NCBI GenBank assembly: GCA_003508835.1
Contig: PUFA01000021.1
Coordinates: 7,852,501-7,916,500 of the forward strand
Direction of reading: 5' to 3'
From: Eonycteris spelaea
Lineage: Eukaryota > Chordata > Mammalia > Chiroptera > Pteropodidae
DNA: 64,000 bases
Within the stretch, counting starts at the first letter, position 1. Each line of letters starts with the position of its first letter. The notes beneath the pieces were generated by a model. The model did no database searches and had not been told where the DNA came from. It saw only the letters and a program-made list of their open reading frames with translations. Below are positions 12,601-25,400 of this stretch, piece after piece. A program made the position numbers and the translations under genes.

Positions 12601-15600
12601 CGAAAGTAAATATTCATTGGGAAGAATGTAGTTCAAGTGTGAGCCTCCTTCAGATGGGGCTAGAACTTTCACTACTAACACACTGTGTTTAATATTAGGA
12701 ATAAGTGTACCCATGAGTTAAACATTCATGTTTCTTAGCCATGTGCGACCCTCAGTAAGGTTGTGTGGGCACCTGGTGATTGCTTATTCCCTCCCCCAAA
12801 ATTAACTTTCTGTTCCCTCAAGCAATGATTATCTATTCAGGACAATAATCAGTACTGTATTGCCTTGGGAGTAACTTCCCAAATGAAGAAATTAAGAATC
12901 GGCACATTATTTTCTTACAGAGCAAGCTCATGATCCCAAAGTCAGCAGTATGCTAAACACTAAGTAACCTGGTAGACACACGGAATTTGTTTTTTAATAA
13001 TCTGCCTCTGTGTAAGTGATACTGGTATTAAGTAATTCGCACAGAGCAGCCATTTGACTTCTTGGGAACATAGAGGGTCTCAGCCTCGAAAAAGCCAAGC
13101 GAATAGAGGAGCATTCAGAAGTTTTCCCAGTTTCCGAGCCTTTAAGCAGACAGGGCCCAGAGCCGCGAGTGTGCCACGGGACGCCATGCGCGGCCTGCTC
13201 GGTGGGCCTGGGCGGCTGTGCAGTCACACCCAGCTCCTGCAGCGCCTCCGGGGAGCGCCTGGGCCTGCGCCTGCAGTTTCGTCTGTAGGCGGAAGAGGCG
13301 GGACCAGGTGAGGTGTCAAAGGACCGGCTCCCCTCTGCCACTGCCCTCGGGGTGCGAGGCCACGCACCAGTTCCTTCTGCCGCCCAAGACTTCACGTGGA
13401 GCAGTGCCACCGTGGGGCTCCGTGTGGGCAGCAGGGCCCTTTGCTGGCTGGAGAAGTGTCCGTGTGAGGGCCGAACCTTTCACCCTTCTGATTCCCCGGC
13501 CGGTGACGCCGAAGCTGATGGGGTGAATCCTGTGTTAGGAGGGCAGGGGCAGGTTGGGAGGCAGCAGAAAGCTCCCCAGAAGTAAATGCCTGCAGCTTGC
13601 AAGATTTGTGTGTTTCGGGTCGCATTTTTATGTAAATGTTTGAAAAGGCGACTTTCTTTCATCCAGCCAGGCTATCTTGAAACATCTGCTTTTGTCCTTG
13701 TGTAAAGTCAGGAATGAGCCCAAATCTCCTCCTCCATCACTGGCAAGATGACAATGCCTTGGGAATTTCCTTTTGTGACAGTTTTAGACTGTTGGTTGCA
13801 GAGAAAGTCTGCTGTTCATCTCCCAAACATTTATTTCAAGGGGTAGCTCCCATATAAAGCAGAGAAAACGGCCCTGTCATTCAAAAGGACAGGAATGTGG
13901 GCTAGAAACCCTTCTTGAACAAAGCCGGTGTCTATCCCAAGAGGGCAGGATCCCACTAAAAAGTAAGCCCCAACGTAAAGCAGAGTTTAAAGGGAACTTT
14001 TTGACAGCGCGGTCGTGTTTTATAACTGTGGTTTTAACTGCGCGGCTTCTGCCTGGCGAGCAGCTGACCCGGGTGTGCCTGCTTCTCCCCGTCCACCCCA
14101 GGAGGTGGGTTCAGGTAGGCCGTCAGGCCACAGCAGTGCCGGGAGAAGGCCATCTTGGCTTTCTGTCTTTGCTGGGGGCTAGTTTGCCCCTTGCTGCAAC
14201 TGCCCCGCCAGCATCCCGGTGACGAGGCATGACAGCCACCAAGCTCATCTTTTCTGGAAGCCAGCAGCCGGTGATGAACTGTCACCAACTGCAAATCCGT
14301 CTGTACCAGAGTGTTCCTGATCTGGCAAATGAGCCGGGTCCTGTTTTCTTCAGGGCCGAGAATCGGTCCAGTAGATTTGGATTAAAACACTGATCAAGGC
14401 TAACCCATTCCTTCTGTTATCCACTATCAATAATGACTCTTTTCTCATTGTTTCATTTCCGAGGTGTTTTCAGATCTCCTCTTTGGCAATATCCAATATC
14501 CTGTTCATCTGCTTAGCCAAGCCAAGGATCGTGGCATCTGCTTCCACTTGGATTTGATTTCTCTATTGGAAATGCAAGTAGTGGAAATATCTCAAAAGAG
14601 ATGGTTTCTGCGTTGAAATTCTGACAGGTTAGGGTTCCCCTTACGAGAACGAGCTTGAGAGGAAAATGATGCCTGGAGTTTTGCATTCGTTGACGTAGCC
14701 ACCTTTTCCAACGGTTGTATGAGGTTTCACGTGGTTTCAGAAACCACACTAGGAATAAACAGCACTTAGAGATTCTCCGGGCGTCCAAAGAGCGAGTTTG
14801 CACGTGCGGCGCCTGTTGGCGTGTTCTGTTAGCGTAGGTGACTGTTACACCCCTCGTATCCCTCACGCGCCTCATGGCGGGCGGTGTGGAAAGGACCACT
14901 CTCTCCCCAACACGACGCCCGAAGACGAGAGCACAGAACAGGGAAACTGCTGCGTGCCCGCACGCTCGCCGTCACCCTTCACACAAACGTAGAGCGGTTG
15001 TTTCTAATTGAGTCCAGTTGTTCCTAGTTGAGTCTGGTTTAATTAATGCCGGTGATTACATTGTGTTCGTCCATTCAGGGGCCCCGGACGTGGGCTGCTA
15101 GTGAAGGGCTCCCCCGTGAACTCGTGGAACAGTGAATGTGTTGGTCATTTACGTGCATTTTCTCAGGCAGCAAAGACCATGTGTTCTTCATTACAGCGTG
15201 AGCCGCGGGCCATGCTCTGCTGGACCTCTGGTGAATCTAGGGATTATTAAAAAAAAGGGGGGGGTGTATCTTTCTCCTTCGTGTTTTCTGTGTGCACTTC
15301 ATATTGAAAGCAAATACAGGGTCTGCATCTTTGCAAGGAGAATCCGCTGTGCTCCAAATTGTGAAATAGGTAACATCTGCGTCTAATATTCTGCTGCCGT
15401 CTTCGGTCATTATCATCCTTCGAACCGGTGCCCAGGGCCCTGTACAGCTTCTGACTTGTAGATTCTCTCTCCCGCGTTAACACGACTTTGCAGTATACGT
15501 CAATCAAGACGTTTTCAGATACTTATTCACAAATAAAATACAGGTTTAAACTTGGGGAAAAAATTCTAAAAATACTTGCTCCTCTATTCTGAACCACCAA

Positions 15601-18600
15601 AAATATAACCATATCACTGGGCAGATCAGTCTCCTCTTCTTTACCTGAAATTCTCCAGGTACTACCCCGGCTTTGCTTTATCATCCTCCTCCCAAATCGC
15701 TACACCTACCCTGTGAAGGCCATGTAGTCACCGGGTGAAATGAAGAGACGTGATCCCTGGGAATGCATCTGGAACAATAATGTATAGATGAGCTCACTTT
15801 TTTATGTGATCTTCAAGAGAATTTCTGGTGCATTATGGTCTGTTTTCTTTTTATTCCAAAGAAAAGTCACCAAAAAATTCCAGAAAGCAGGGCCTTAAAA
15901 TCCAGTTTGAGAAGCAGAGAGGTGACGATCATTTCCTCAGAAAATTGTGTTCTAGAATATGTGAACCAACCCAGTCAGCAGTGGTAAGCTAACAACTTAC
16001 TCGCTCTTTGCTTTCACATGTGTTTTATAGCTCTGATTACCAACCACATGTACATTACAACCTCCCTGGCTTGGCAGACGAATTTCCTAGCTCAAAACGT
16101 GACTTACAGCATTGAATTCTTGACAAGACAGAGGCCAGTCTGTTCTGACGTCGTCCAATGGAATCGTCTCCAGACTTGAGAAGCGTTTGCTCCAAAGCGC
16201 GCTTGAATCACCTTCCTCTGGCACAGAGGAATAGCCACTGCAGCAACATTTCTCTAAGCCCTGACAACTAGAATTGTAAATTAGCGCTTTGCTTTGGGCG
16301 TGTGCTGAGCTCTGAGTTGGGCTTGGCCGGGATAAAGGGCCTGTATCAAGGTATCACCGCGTTATTCATTTAACAGGTGTTTTTAAACACCTACAGTGGA
16401 CAGAAAGATGGGACTATCTTTCTTTAAAATGAGCAAAAACCGTTCTGGGAGGCTGTGGAGGAGAATCTGGAATGCGAGACAGCTGTTTCTTGGAAGGTCT
16501 CCCAGTGCTGAATGTGCACACACGTGTGGTGGCCGCGCCTCGTCAGGCGTGACGCGGCTCCCCGCGCGGGCCCTGTGTGCGTGCGTGTGCCTGACGTGAC
16601 TTGGCGTGAGGGCCGCCCGTCGCAGCAGACATGCAGTGACTGGTGAAGACTGTGACACCAGCCACCCAGCGCCCAGGCCTTCGCTGTCCCAGCCACTCTG
16701 TCCTCCAGAGCGGGGCCCAGGGGTGCCTGTCTCCAGATGGGGCCTTACATAGCCCCCAGCTCCACTTTGCCCCTCTTTCTTCCTGGGCTTTTGCAATTTC
16801 TCTTTCTATGCAAAAATGTGAGGGTTGCCTCGTGTTTGTGTTAGGCTATCAGTTTACAAAGGCCTTTTGTGTTCCTTTTCCCCAGCAGCCTGGTGAGGAA
16901 TCTGTCATTTCACAATCAGGAAACTGAAGGCCTTGTAGGGTACCCACGCTCAGTTCCTGACCCACAGCGCGGGGTCGAACCCCAGCCCCACTGCTTTCGA
17001 GTGACCACTAATCTGTCCAGTGCCCACTTTAAGGTAAAGGCAGGCTTCAGACCCTAGCGGCACAGCATGAGCAAAATAGCAGACCTCAGCCCGCCGGAGC
17101 CTCTGCTGTGGACCCTGTGACGTGGAAGAAGCCCCTCGGCGTGCTGCAGGGAGCACACGGGTCCGGGGGCCTGTCCCCAGGGGCCGGAGTTTGCGAGTCC
17201 ACATGCAGCCGTGCTCAGCAGCCCCGCTTGTACTCTGGGACACTTGTGAACATCTCTAACACTTTTTACCGTTCCTAAAATGAGGGGAAGCTTAAAATGA
17301 AGTGTGCTCCTTCTCAGTGTGCAACTAGCAGGATGTGGACCCCTTTCCTTTTTTCCCTTTTTTTAAAGTGCTTTATTAATCACAGATGTCTCAAATTTAC
17401 AGACTGAGACTAGAAGGCGATTTTCCCCCAGCAGTTTTAGAGCTGTGTGTGTTCACGTGGTGAAATTCTTCCCCGTGTGGGGCTGAGGGTCAGGACTCCT
17501 GTTTTCCCCTCCTTTCTTTAGCTTTTTTCATTATTTGAAGAAAAATCTGGCATGGACTTGGTGTGAACTCCGACTTCAGCCAAGAAGCCATCTTCTCAGG
17601 GTTGTTTTCCCACCGAAAGTAAGGAGAGAGAACTGATTTTCCTCTCTTAGGGCTTCAGGCAGGTGGCTTTCTCATATACACTCAAGTGTCTTTTTAAATG
17701 GCTGCAATGTGCTGATAATGTCTCTGTGCTGAAGTTTCTTTTGTCTGCTTAATAAGGGACAAGTTACTTTAAAAACTAGAAACAGTGAAATAGTCCATGA
17801 GGTTGCTTCATTCATTTTGTATATATTTACATGTGACTTTGCGTATGTCCAAGACACCATAGTAAGCCTGTGATAACAAAAATGATGAAAGCAAAGCCCC
17901 GTTTTCTGGGTGCTCGGTAAATACAGAGCAGCAAGTTCTGCGTGACGAGGAGGTCCTGCAGAAGGTTGCCTCAGCCATCCTACGCGCGTAAATGGCACTC
18001 CACAGTTTGTAAAAGCTCGTTCATGTTCTTTATTCCATGTGCTCCTGCTACAGCCTTCCAACAGGAGGAAATTCAGAAGCTAAATGGTGGCCTGGGGTCA
18101 CAGCTGTTGAGCGGGTGGGGCGGGGGCGGAGGGGGGTGACAGGCACACACGTAAACCCTCTGACACGTCCTCAGCCCCTTCTGACACCCTTAACGGACCT
18201 TCCATCTGGACCTTGAACCAGTGGAGTTTCCCCAAGCTGAAAAGAACCGAGGAAGCACATTCCCCGGCGAGGCTTGGGGTGCACCGCAGGCGTGCCCGTG
18301 GACGTGAGGGGCGTCGTGCCGAGAAGCACGGGGCTGAGTGCGGGGCCTCTCTTTCTCCCAGGAAGGTGGGAGTCAAGGGGAAGGTAAGGGGCGGTAACCA
18401 CAGATTAGGAACAGGAACAAATACAACTTCTTTGAATGGCAAACGAGAATTTCTCGGGTCAGTCCGGCCCTGTGACGTCCCCGCCCGGGTGCCCACTCCG
18501 CGCGCGGTGGGCGACGTTCCTGCGCCCCCACTGAGGGCTCGGCCTGGCTCTGCCTCGCCACGGAGCTTTCTCACAGTGCAGGCCGTTCCGAGAATAGCCT

Positions 18601-21600
18601 TGACCCATTCTGAATTGCCACTCGTAAGTAAGTAATGCACAAACTTGTCACCTGTAGCACATCCAAAACTGATGGGGTGCTGTCTCCCCCAGCTCAGGAC
18701 GGTACCACGCACGTGGTGGACTTAAGTCACCAGGCAGTGGCTTAGGCTGGAAAATAGCTTGTAGTTGGTCATCGACTCACCCGCCCCTTCATCATTTACT
18801 CAACACTTACTTATGAGGCTCCAGACAGCCCGCTGGCCCCAGGGCATGTGGGTGTACCTAAACCAGACACAGCGCCCATCACGTGGAGCCTGGGGTCAAG
18901 GTCACGGTCAGCTTCCTGTCTCGACAGTTTCCCCGTTGGGAAGGAACTCTCATGAAATGGTTATACAGAGCTCCGGCCACAGGCGCTCTGCCTGAGGACG
19001 ACTCCTGTGAGTGGCCTGAGCCGTCCACAGCCCGCCCAACCCTGAGCAGAAAGGCGAGGCCTCAGGGGAGGCCTCAGAAGACCGTGTGCCTCCGCCACCA
19101 GCCGCTCTTCTGGGGACGTAATTGAAGCTCTTCCCAAGGAAACCTCCAGAGTGCTCTGTTCACTGTGCAGTTTACACCCAAAAGGTTTGCCTGGTGCCCA
19201 GAGATGTCAGAGACCTTGATTCTGTTAGGACCTGTTGTTTAATTTGAAATGTGCAACAGAACAGTTGGTCTAGCGGGTGAAGTCTGCTCTTCGGATAACT
19301 AAAAATAATAGCTGGCACTTTCTATTACTGGTGGTATTATAGGTAATAGTTTTAACGTTTTTAAAATTCCAGGTTTATGCATCAAGGCACAGCCCAGTGA
19401 AGAGCATATACATGGGCTATTACAATCCATTAATTTGGACAAAAGGAGTTTGTGTACTGAAAAGAAAAAACACAATTTTTTTTTCAGAGAGTGTCAGAAG
19501 TATAAGGAATTGAACAATAAAAACGAAGTGGAAAGAAAGGGAATCACTTAACTATTTTGCTTTTTTTTCACTAATCACCAAAATTGTGACTAAGGTCTCA
19601 TCAGATCTGCAGTAGACAAAGTAACCTTCTGATCTTAGAGACAGATGAAGAAATTTCTCCTCTACGTTTTCAGGCTTCTGAAATGAAATCGTTTTCAAGA
19701 TATAATTTAAAATTTGGCAAAATTCCTTTCAATGGCTGCTAGCATTTCTAGGTCATAAATATTCCAGCAGAATGACACGACGTCACTCACGTGACTTGAT
19801 CAGTAGCAGCTCAGGAGGGGACGTGGGCCCCTCCGGTTTGTCCGTGGCCGCCCTGGGCGCTGGCGTGGAGCAGCTCTGCCCGCTCCTCCGGGTCTGAGAT
19901 GGGCCGTCGCGGCCACGTTTGTGGTGCTGGACGTGCTGCGTGAGGAGGAGGACCCCTCGTTGGATCCTCCTTCCCAGAACGGAAAGAGCCAGACCCCAAG
20001 CAGCCGAGCCCACAGAGAGGAGAGAGGGGACGACATCTCCCATTTCTTTTTCTTCCTGAACCAATTTGTGGAACTGCCACCTCCTCTCCCGAGGAAGGCT
20101 AGAGCGCCCCGAGTGTCACCCGCCTGAAGCCCGTGGGTCCCCAGAGCGGGACCGCTGAGCCGCAGTGCCTTCTCCTGCCCGCTGGGTCTGCTGGCCGCTG
20201 GAGAGGTCTGCGGCCGCAGGGCCACTGTCCCGCGTCCCTGCCCGCCCTGCGCACGGGCGTGCAAGAGCGCCGCCACTGTTCTGTGACCTTCAGGTGTGCG
20301 TGGGCAAGGAGACGATCTCAGAGTGCCTGGTGGGCGTCCTCTTTTCCCTTAGGATTGTGTGCTGCATTGCACCCATGCCAAATTCCCTCAGATCCCCACT
20401 TTTAGGCAGGAAAATACAGGTAACGTTAGTTTGTTGGCTTAGGCGGTGTTCCCCATTCGTCCTGCCGTGTGAGTATTCTGCTTGTGAGTGTCAGGACCTG
20501 CGGTGGCCGCAGTTCTATTGAAACGCGGGAGCCCCGTCTTCTCCGGCCTCCTGTAGTTCATACGAGGCGTAGCCCAGTTCCGTCGGCGACGCCTCATCCA
20601 GGCGCCTCCTGGGGCCTCCCGGGAGCTGGTCCAGGGGCCTCCCAGCCGCCTGCGCACCACCTGCACAGGTCTTCGTCTTGTGCCTTATCCGACTGGATGC
20701 ATCATCCGTTGAAGAAATGACTGTCCCTAAAATACGGGCTGTGAATCAGCTTGCTGTTCCTTCAGGCTGGAGGTTTCCGGTGTTCCCGTTCGGTACTTAG
20801 TGACCACCTGCGGTATGTGAGCCCTAGGAGTCATCAGGCCCCAAGACCCGTGAGGCCCCTGCCTCCCGGAGCTCACGTGCTCCGGGACGTGGCTCTCAGG
20901 CCCGGCTCTCTCGAAGGCCGGCTTCTGAGCCACCTTCTGAATGAAGCCGTGCGCGGTCACGCCACCTGCTTCCCTGTCTCTCAGCCTCTGACAGCACATG
21001 CCCACACTTGCCTGTGCGATAGTCGTGGTTCCAGAAAGCACTGGCGAACCCCAGGAGTGAAGGAAGCGGGTTTTGCTCACCTCTGCCCAGTGGCAAACGC
21101 AGGGCTTAGCTCTGCGTCACAGCATGTTAACAGGACTGAAATGTGTCCCTGCGTCTCGCTCGGTGTCGGTACTTTAAAAGACCTGAGGGGAATAAATCTC
21201 ACCTGGCAAGTGGATTATCCCAACCCCGCTCTTGCTTCCGCCCTCGTCATTGTCACGACCCCAGGAGTCCCCGAGGTGGGGAAGCACTGCGGGGACGTCG
21301 TCAGAGTGATGGCGTCACTCATTCTCCCCAGCACGGCCAGGTGGTGCCTGAGGAAAACGAGCTGTGACAACGTTGTACCGTCACTGAAAGTAAAAAACAT
21401 GCGTACATACGTACCCACACACACCCATACGGACCGAGGGGAAAGGTTATCACTCTTAAACAGAATGCTCTGTTAAGTGGATTGGAACCAAAATCAGCCT
21501 CTGAGAAAATCTGGACGTTTAGGAATGAGAGCGCCTACTTGAAGCCCCTCAGGTGTTCGTGGGGGATTGCGCCCCGCCCCGCGCGAGCCTAGGCCGGGGA

Positions 21601-22391
21601 GGGATGAGAGGCAGTTAGATGGGGGTCCAGCGTCTGGAGCTCGAGAGGGAAACTGCTGGGGCTCTCGTACGTGTTAGCACAGGACTGGGAGGAGTTAACT
21701 CCCGCGCTTTTCAGCTGCCTCACCCAGCGCTCTCCAGTGCCACGGCCGGAATTGCGGCTAGTACAGGTGCCTGCCGAAAAGACTCTTTTCAAAGATTAAT
21801 TTTAATCCACGAGTAAAGACTTGAAAAGATTTCAGAAAATGACAAGCATAGGGGTTGCTCTTCCTCCTGCCCTGTCCTCGAGCGTTCATGCCATGTCACG
21901 GTGGCAAAGGCCCCCGGCCACAGCCGCCGGCTTTCAGCTCGTGAAGTGATGCCCCCTGACTCCAGCGGTCTGCTGAGTGTCAGCTGTCACCTGACTTTCT
22001 GTATGTCTCCTTTTTTCTGAAAAAAATGATCAACTCCAGATCAACTATGTTTAAGATCCAGTAAGAACTTGGATATGTTTTCTGCAGAGTGTTTTGGTCT
22101 TTTGAAGAAGGCTTCTCCTCACATTTCTTTTTAAAATGAGCAGGTTTTTGTTGTTGTTCATTGTTGCTAGTATTGACTCCAACATGGGAAGTCACTTTGC
22201 TGAGGCTGAGAGCAGAGGTGCCAAGTGCCCGTGTACTTCCAGAATCTGGCTGTGAGCTAGGGGCTGTGTCTGGGTCCCCCAATAAACCTGCCAGCTCCAC
22301 CCTTTTCCACAGCCCTGTTCGCCCCTGGCAACACTGAACTTTTAGGGGGGTGCCATTTGTCCCAAAGGCTAACCAGGTCAAATCTATGCTG

Positions 22392-22490
<99 letters not shown>

Positions 22491-25400
22491 AGGGCAAATC
22501 TATACCAATTTACACACACACACTATACTGATAAATACACACGTACACATGTTTTTTGAGTTATACTTTGATTCACTGGGAGTGAGTCAGACTAACACAT
22601 TTATCCAATAGAATTAGTTAATTTTCTTCAAATTGTTTAAACCTTGCTTAGATTTTTAAATCAAGAAAATGGGTGAAAGTAGTTGAAACACTGTCTTCCA
22701 ACATCTGTGATGTTTTAAACGATGACAACGTTTGAAATCTGTGTGATAATGACACTGGACTTCAGGACTGTGGCGAAGGGGTGTGGGGAAGGGGCAGTAG
22801 GGCCGGGCCTTCCCCCTGTGAGGTCCACCCTGCAGGGCTGGCCGGCGGGACCGGCCTGCCTCCGTCCACCGGAGCCCCGCGGGGACGGGGGCGCCGGGAG
22901 GGTGCGCGGCCGCCCGTCGTCACTCTCGCCGTCTCTCTCGCCCCTGCAGACTCGCTGTCCGTGTCCAGCAACGACGCCAGCCCGCCGGCCTCGGTGGCCT
23001 CGCTCCAGCCGCACGTGATGGGCGCGCAGAGCTCCCCGGGCCCCAAGCGCCCGGCAACACCCTGCGCAAGTGGCTGACGAGCCCGGTGCGGCGGCTGAGC
23101 AGCGGCAAGGCGGACGGGCACGTGAAGAAGCTGGCGCACAAGCACAAGAAGAGCCGCGAGGTGCGCAAGAGCGCGGACGCCGGCTCGCAGAAGGACTCGG
23201 ACGACAGCGCCGCCACGCCGCAGGACGAGACCGTGGAGGAGGTCAGCGCCCGCCCCGCGCGCGCCCTCGCCTCGCCCTAGGGACAGTCGCTGCCCTCGGG
23301 GCGCCTCTCCGGGTCCCGGGAGGGGCGGGGCCGCTGGCCTCGTGGGGCCGGCCCTGGGGAGGGCCGCTTCCGTTTACAGGGTCAGGGCCCGCCTGTGGCT
23401 TCCTCCCAGGGGCTACTCCAGAAGGAGGTGGGCGCTGAGCCATCTCAGCCCCTCTCCCCGGCATTCCTACCATGGGCAAAGCCAGGGGCTGCCAGCCAGT
23501 GCTGCCAGTGACGTTTGTGCTGACCCCGGTGGCCGCACATGTCAGGGAAAGCTCGGATTTAGGACGGGAGAGGCCTCGAGGAATGGTTCCATTTCCTGCT
23601 GTTTCCGCCACATCCCCACAGTCACACGCACGCCTTGTCCGGAGTGGAAAATACCCAGCTACTTTCCTTTGCTAATCCAGTCGTCAACTGCATTATTCCC
23701 ATGTCCCCAAAGATAAATGTATGGAGATCAGTCAGGAATTTTTTTAATTTTTCTTTTTTAGTTGGTGGTTGGGGGCTCTGACAGCAGGCTGAGCCGACCG
23801 GCGGTGCCAGTGAGGGTCCCACGGTTTTTAGCTTACCTTAGACCCTGTCCAGAGCCCTCAGAAAAAGGCAAACAGAGAGAAAGGACAGATGTGTATCATT
23901 TAATTTGTTTTGCAGATAGGGGTTTTCTGCTTTTTTCTGGGCATGTTTTGCCACGCATTTTCACTGGCGTCCTGGCTGTGTTGGGCCAGGTAGCTCCTTA
24001 GCGCTCGTGTCCGTGAACTGACGTGGACGCTGGGGGCCTGGAGTGTGACGAGTGAATGTCGGTTTGATTTCAGAGAGGCCGGAACGAGGGCCTGAGCAGC
24101 GGCACGCTCTCCAAGTCCTCCTCCTCGGGCATGCAGAGCTGTGGAGAGGAGGAGGGGGAGGAGGGGGCCGACGCCGTGCCCCTCCCCCCACCCATGGCCA
24201 TCCAGCAGCACAGCCTGCTGCAGCCAGACTCCCAGGACGACAAGGTAAGGGGGTCTTGCCGCCCGGGCGGGGGGAGGGGCCTTGGAGCGGCCGCCGTCCA
24301 CCAGCCTCCCTGTAGGACATAGGTGACCCCAGGGCGGTGAAAGTGCACCAGGAAAATGTGCTGCTTTTCCAGGCAGATTCCGCCAGTTTTCACCCCAAAA
24401 GTGTGGATAACAAGTCCACATAGACTGAGCAGTAGGCCGACACGTGCAGTTTCTCACGTGCGGGCGCTTGCCTGAAAATACTCAGTCCCTTTCTGATGGC
24501 GCTTCAGCAGTCAGTGCTTTTGAGGTGACGTCGGTTTCTCTTACTGCCCCGGCTGGGGTCCCTCAGAGGGCGTTTGGGGGAAGCGCACGGGAGAACATCT
24601 CGTTCTCCTCGTGTGGCGTGTTCGCACCCGGGTGGTGGTCGCGCACGGGACGGCGTTGCGGACCAGTCCGTTTGTCCAACCCGTCGAAGCTCAGGACGGA
24701 ACTGGAGTGTGGGGACAGGTGGCCCACTGCAGGAGTCAGCGCCCAGCCACGAGCCTCCCCGGTGCGGAGACTTGAAGCCAAGCCCATCCTTTGTTGGTGG
24801 TGGTGGTTTTTTTCGATTTCAAGTTCTTCCATGATCTAAGATGATTTCGTACATCCCAACTGTAGAACCCTAAAATACCAGAGAGGAACCCTGACGCCTG
24901 ACTCGGGGCATCCCCTGCGTTCTGGCCCACGCACTCCGAACTGTCAGGTGTTGAAAACTGCTACAAGTCATTACTTGTGATATATATATATATATTATTT
25001 ATTTATTATATTTTGGCAGTAACTAAGTTTTTGGAGTAAAACAGATGTCTTCATCAGTTTCCCCCATTCTTCCCCTTTCTCCTTCCCTGACTCCCTCCTC
25101 AGTGCTCTCACAATCACCTGCCCTATGTGCCCTATGTGTTATGACCTGGGGTTGGCCAGGGCCCGTGAGTGACGGCTGAGGCAGCTCACGCAGGAGTCTT
25201 AACCAGCCTCTTCTCTGTAGGACTCCGCCTCCCCCTTTACGGCACTCTGCACAGTAGTAAGGGAGCCGCAGATACTGGCCGAAGGTTGTAGCGTGGGTTT
25301 GAGTCTGGAGTTTGAAGGGGGCATCTGAGGTGCGGACTCCATGCTCTGGGGGTGGCGGAGACCTGACATGGGCAAGGACCTTCCCCGCCACTGCACAGGG

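Larger units (their letters stand above)
6685..22949 (+). other. TRIO: Long TRIO intron (16 kb) between alternative first exon and first shared exon
   Basis: Separates the short-form first exon from the exon at 22950; for full-length transcripts it is part of a still larger intron. No conserved coding segment was found. It contains a 20-bp tandem duplication (8326), a T run (about 8568-8589), an A run (about 10597), MIR and L2 traces (listed) and a long CT/CA microsatellite. GC-rich patches at 18.1-18.6, 19.8-20.3 and 20.5-20.9 kb create long chance ORFs on both strands. I see no separate gene in them. Confidence 0.85.

Noticed and set aside
18098..18712. 204-residue minus-strand frame
   Set aside because: GC-rich intron sequence with no recognisable product; the + strand is also open there.
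20751..21476. 241-residue open frame on the + strand
   Set aside because: No domain or family resemblance and no splice-linked neighbours. The region is GC-rich with few stop codons, and its opposite strand is open too.
22257..22559. Arg-Glu, Cys-Val and Ser-Leu repeat peptides
   Set aside because: Translations of the CT/CA microsatellite.
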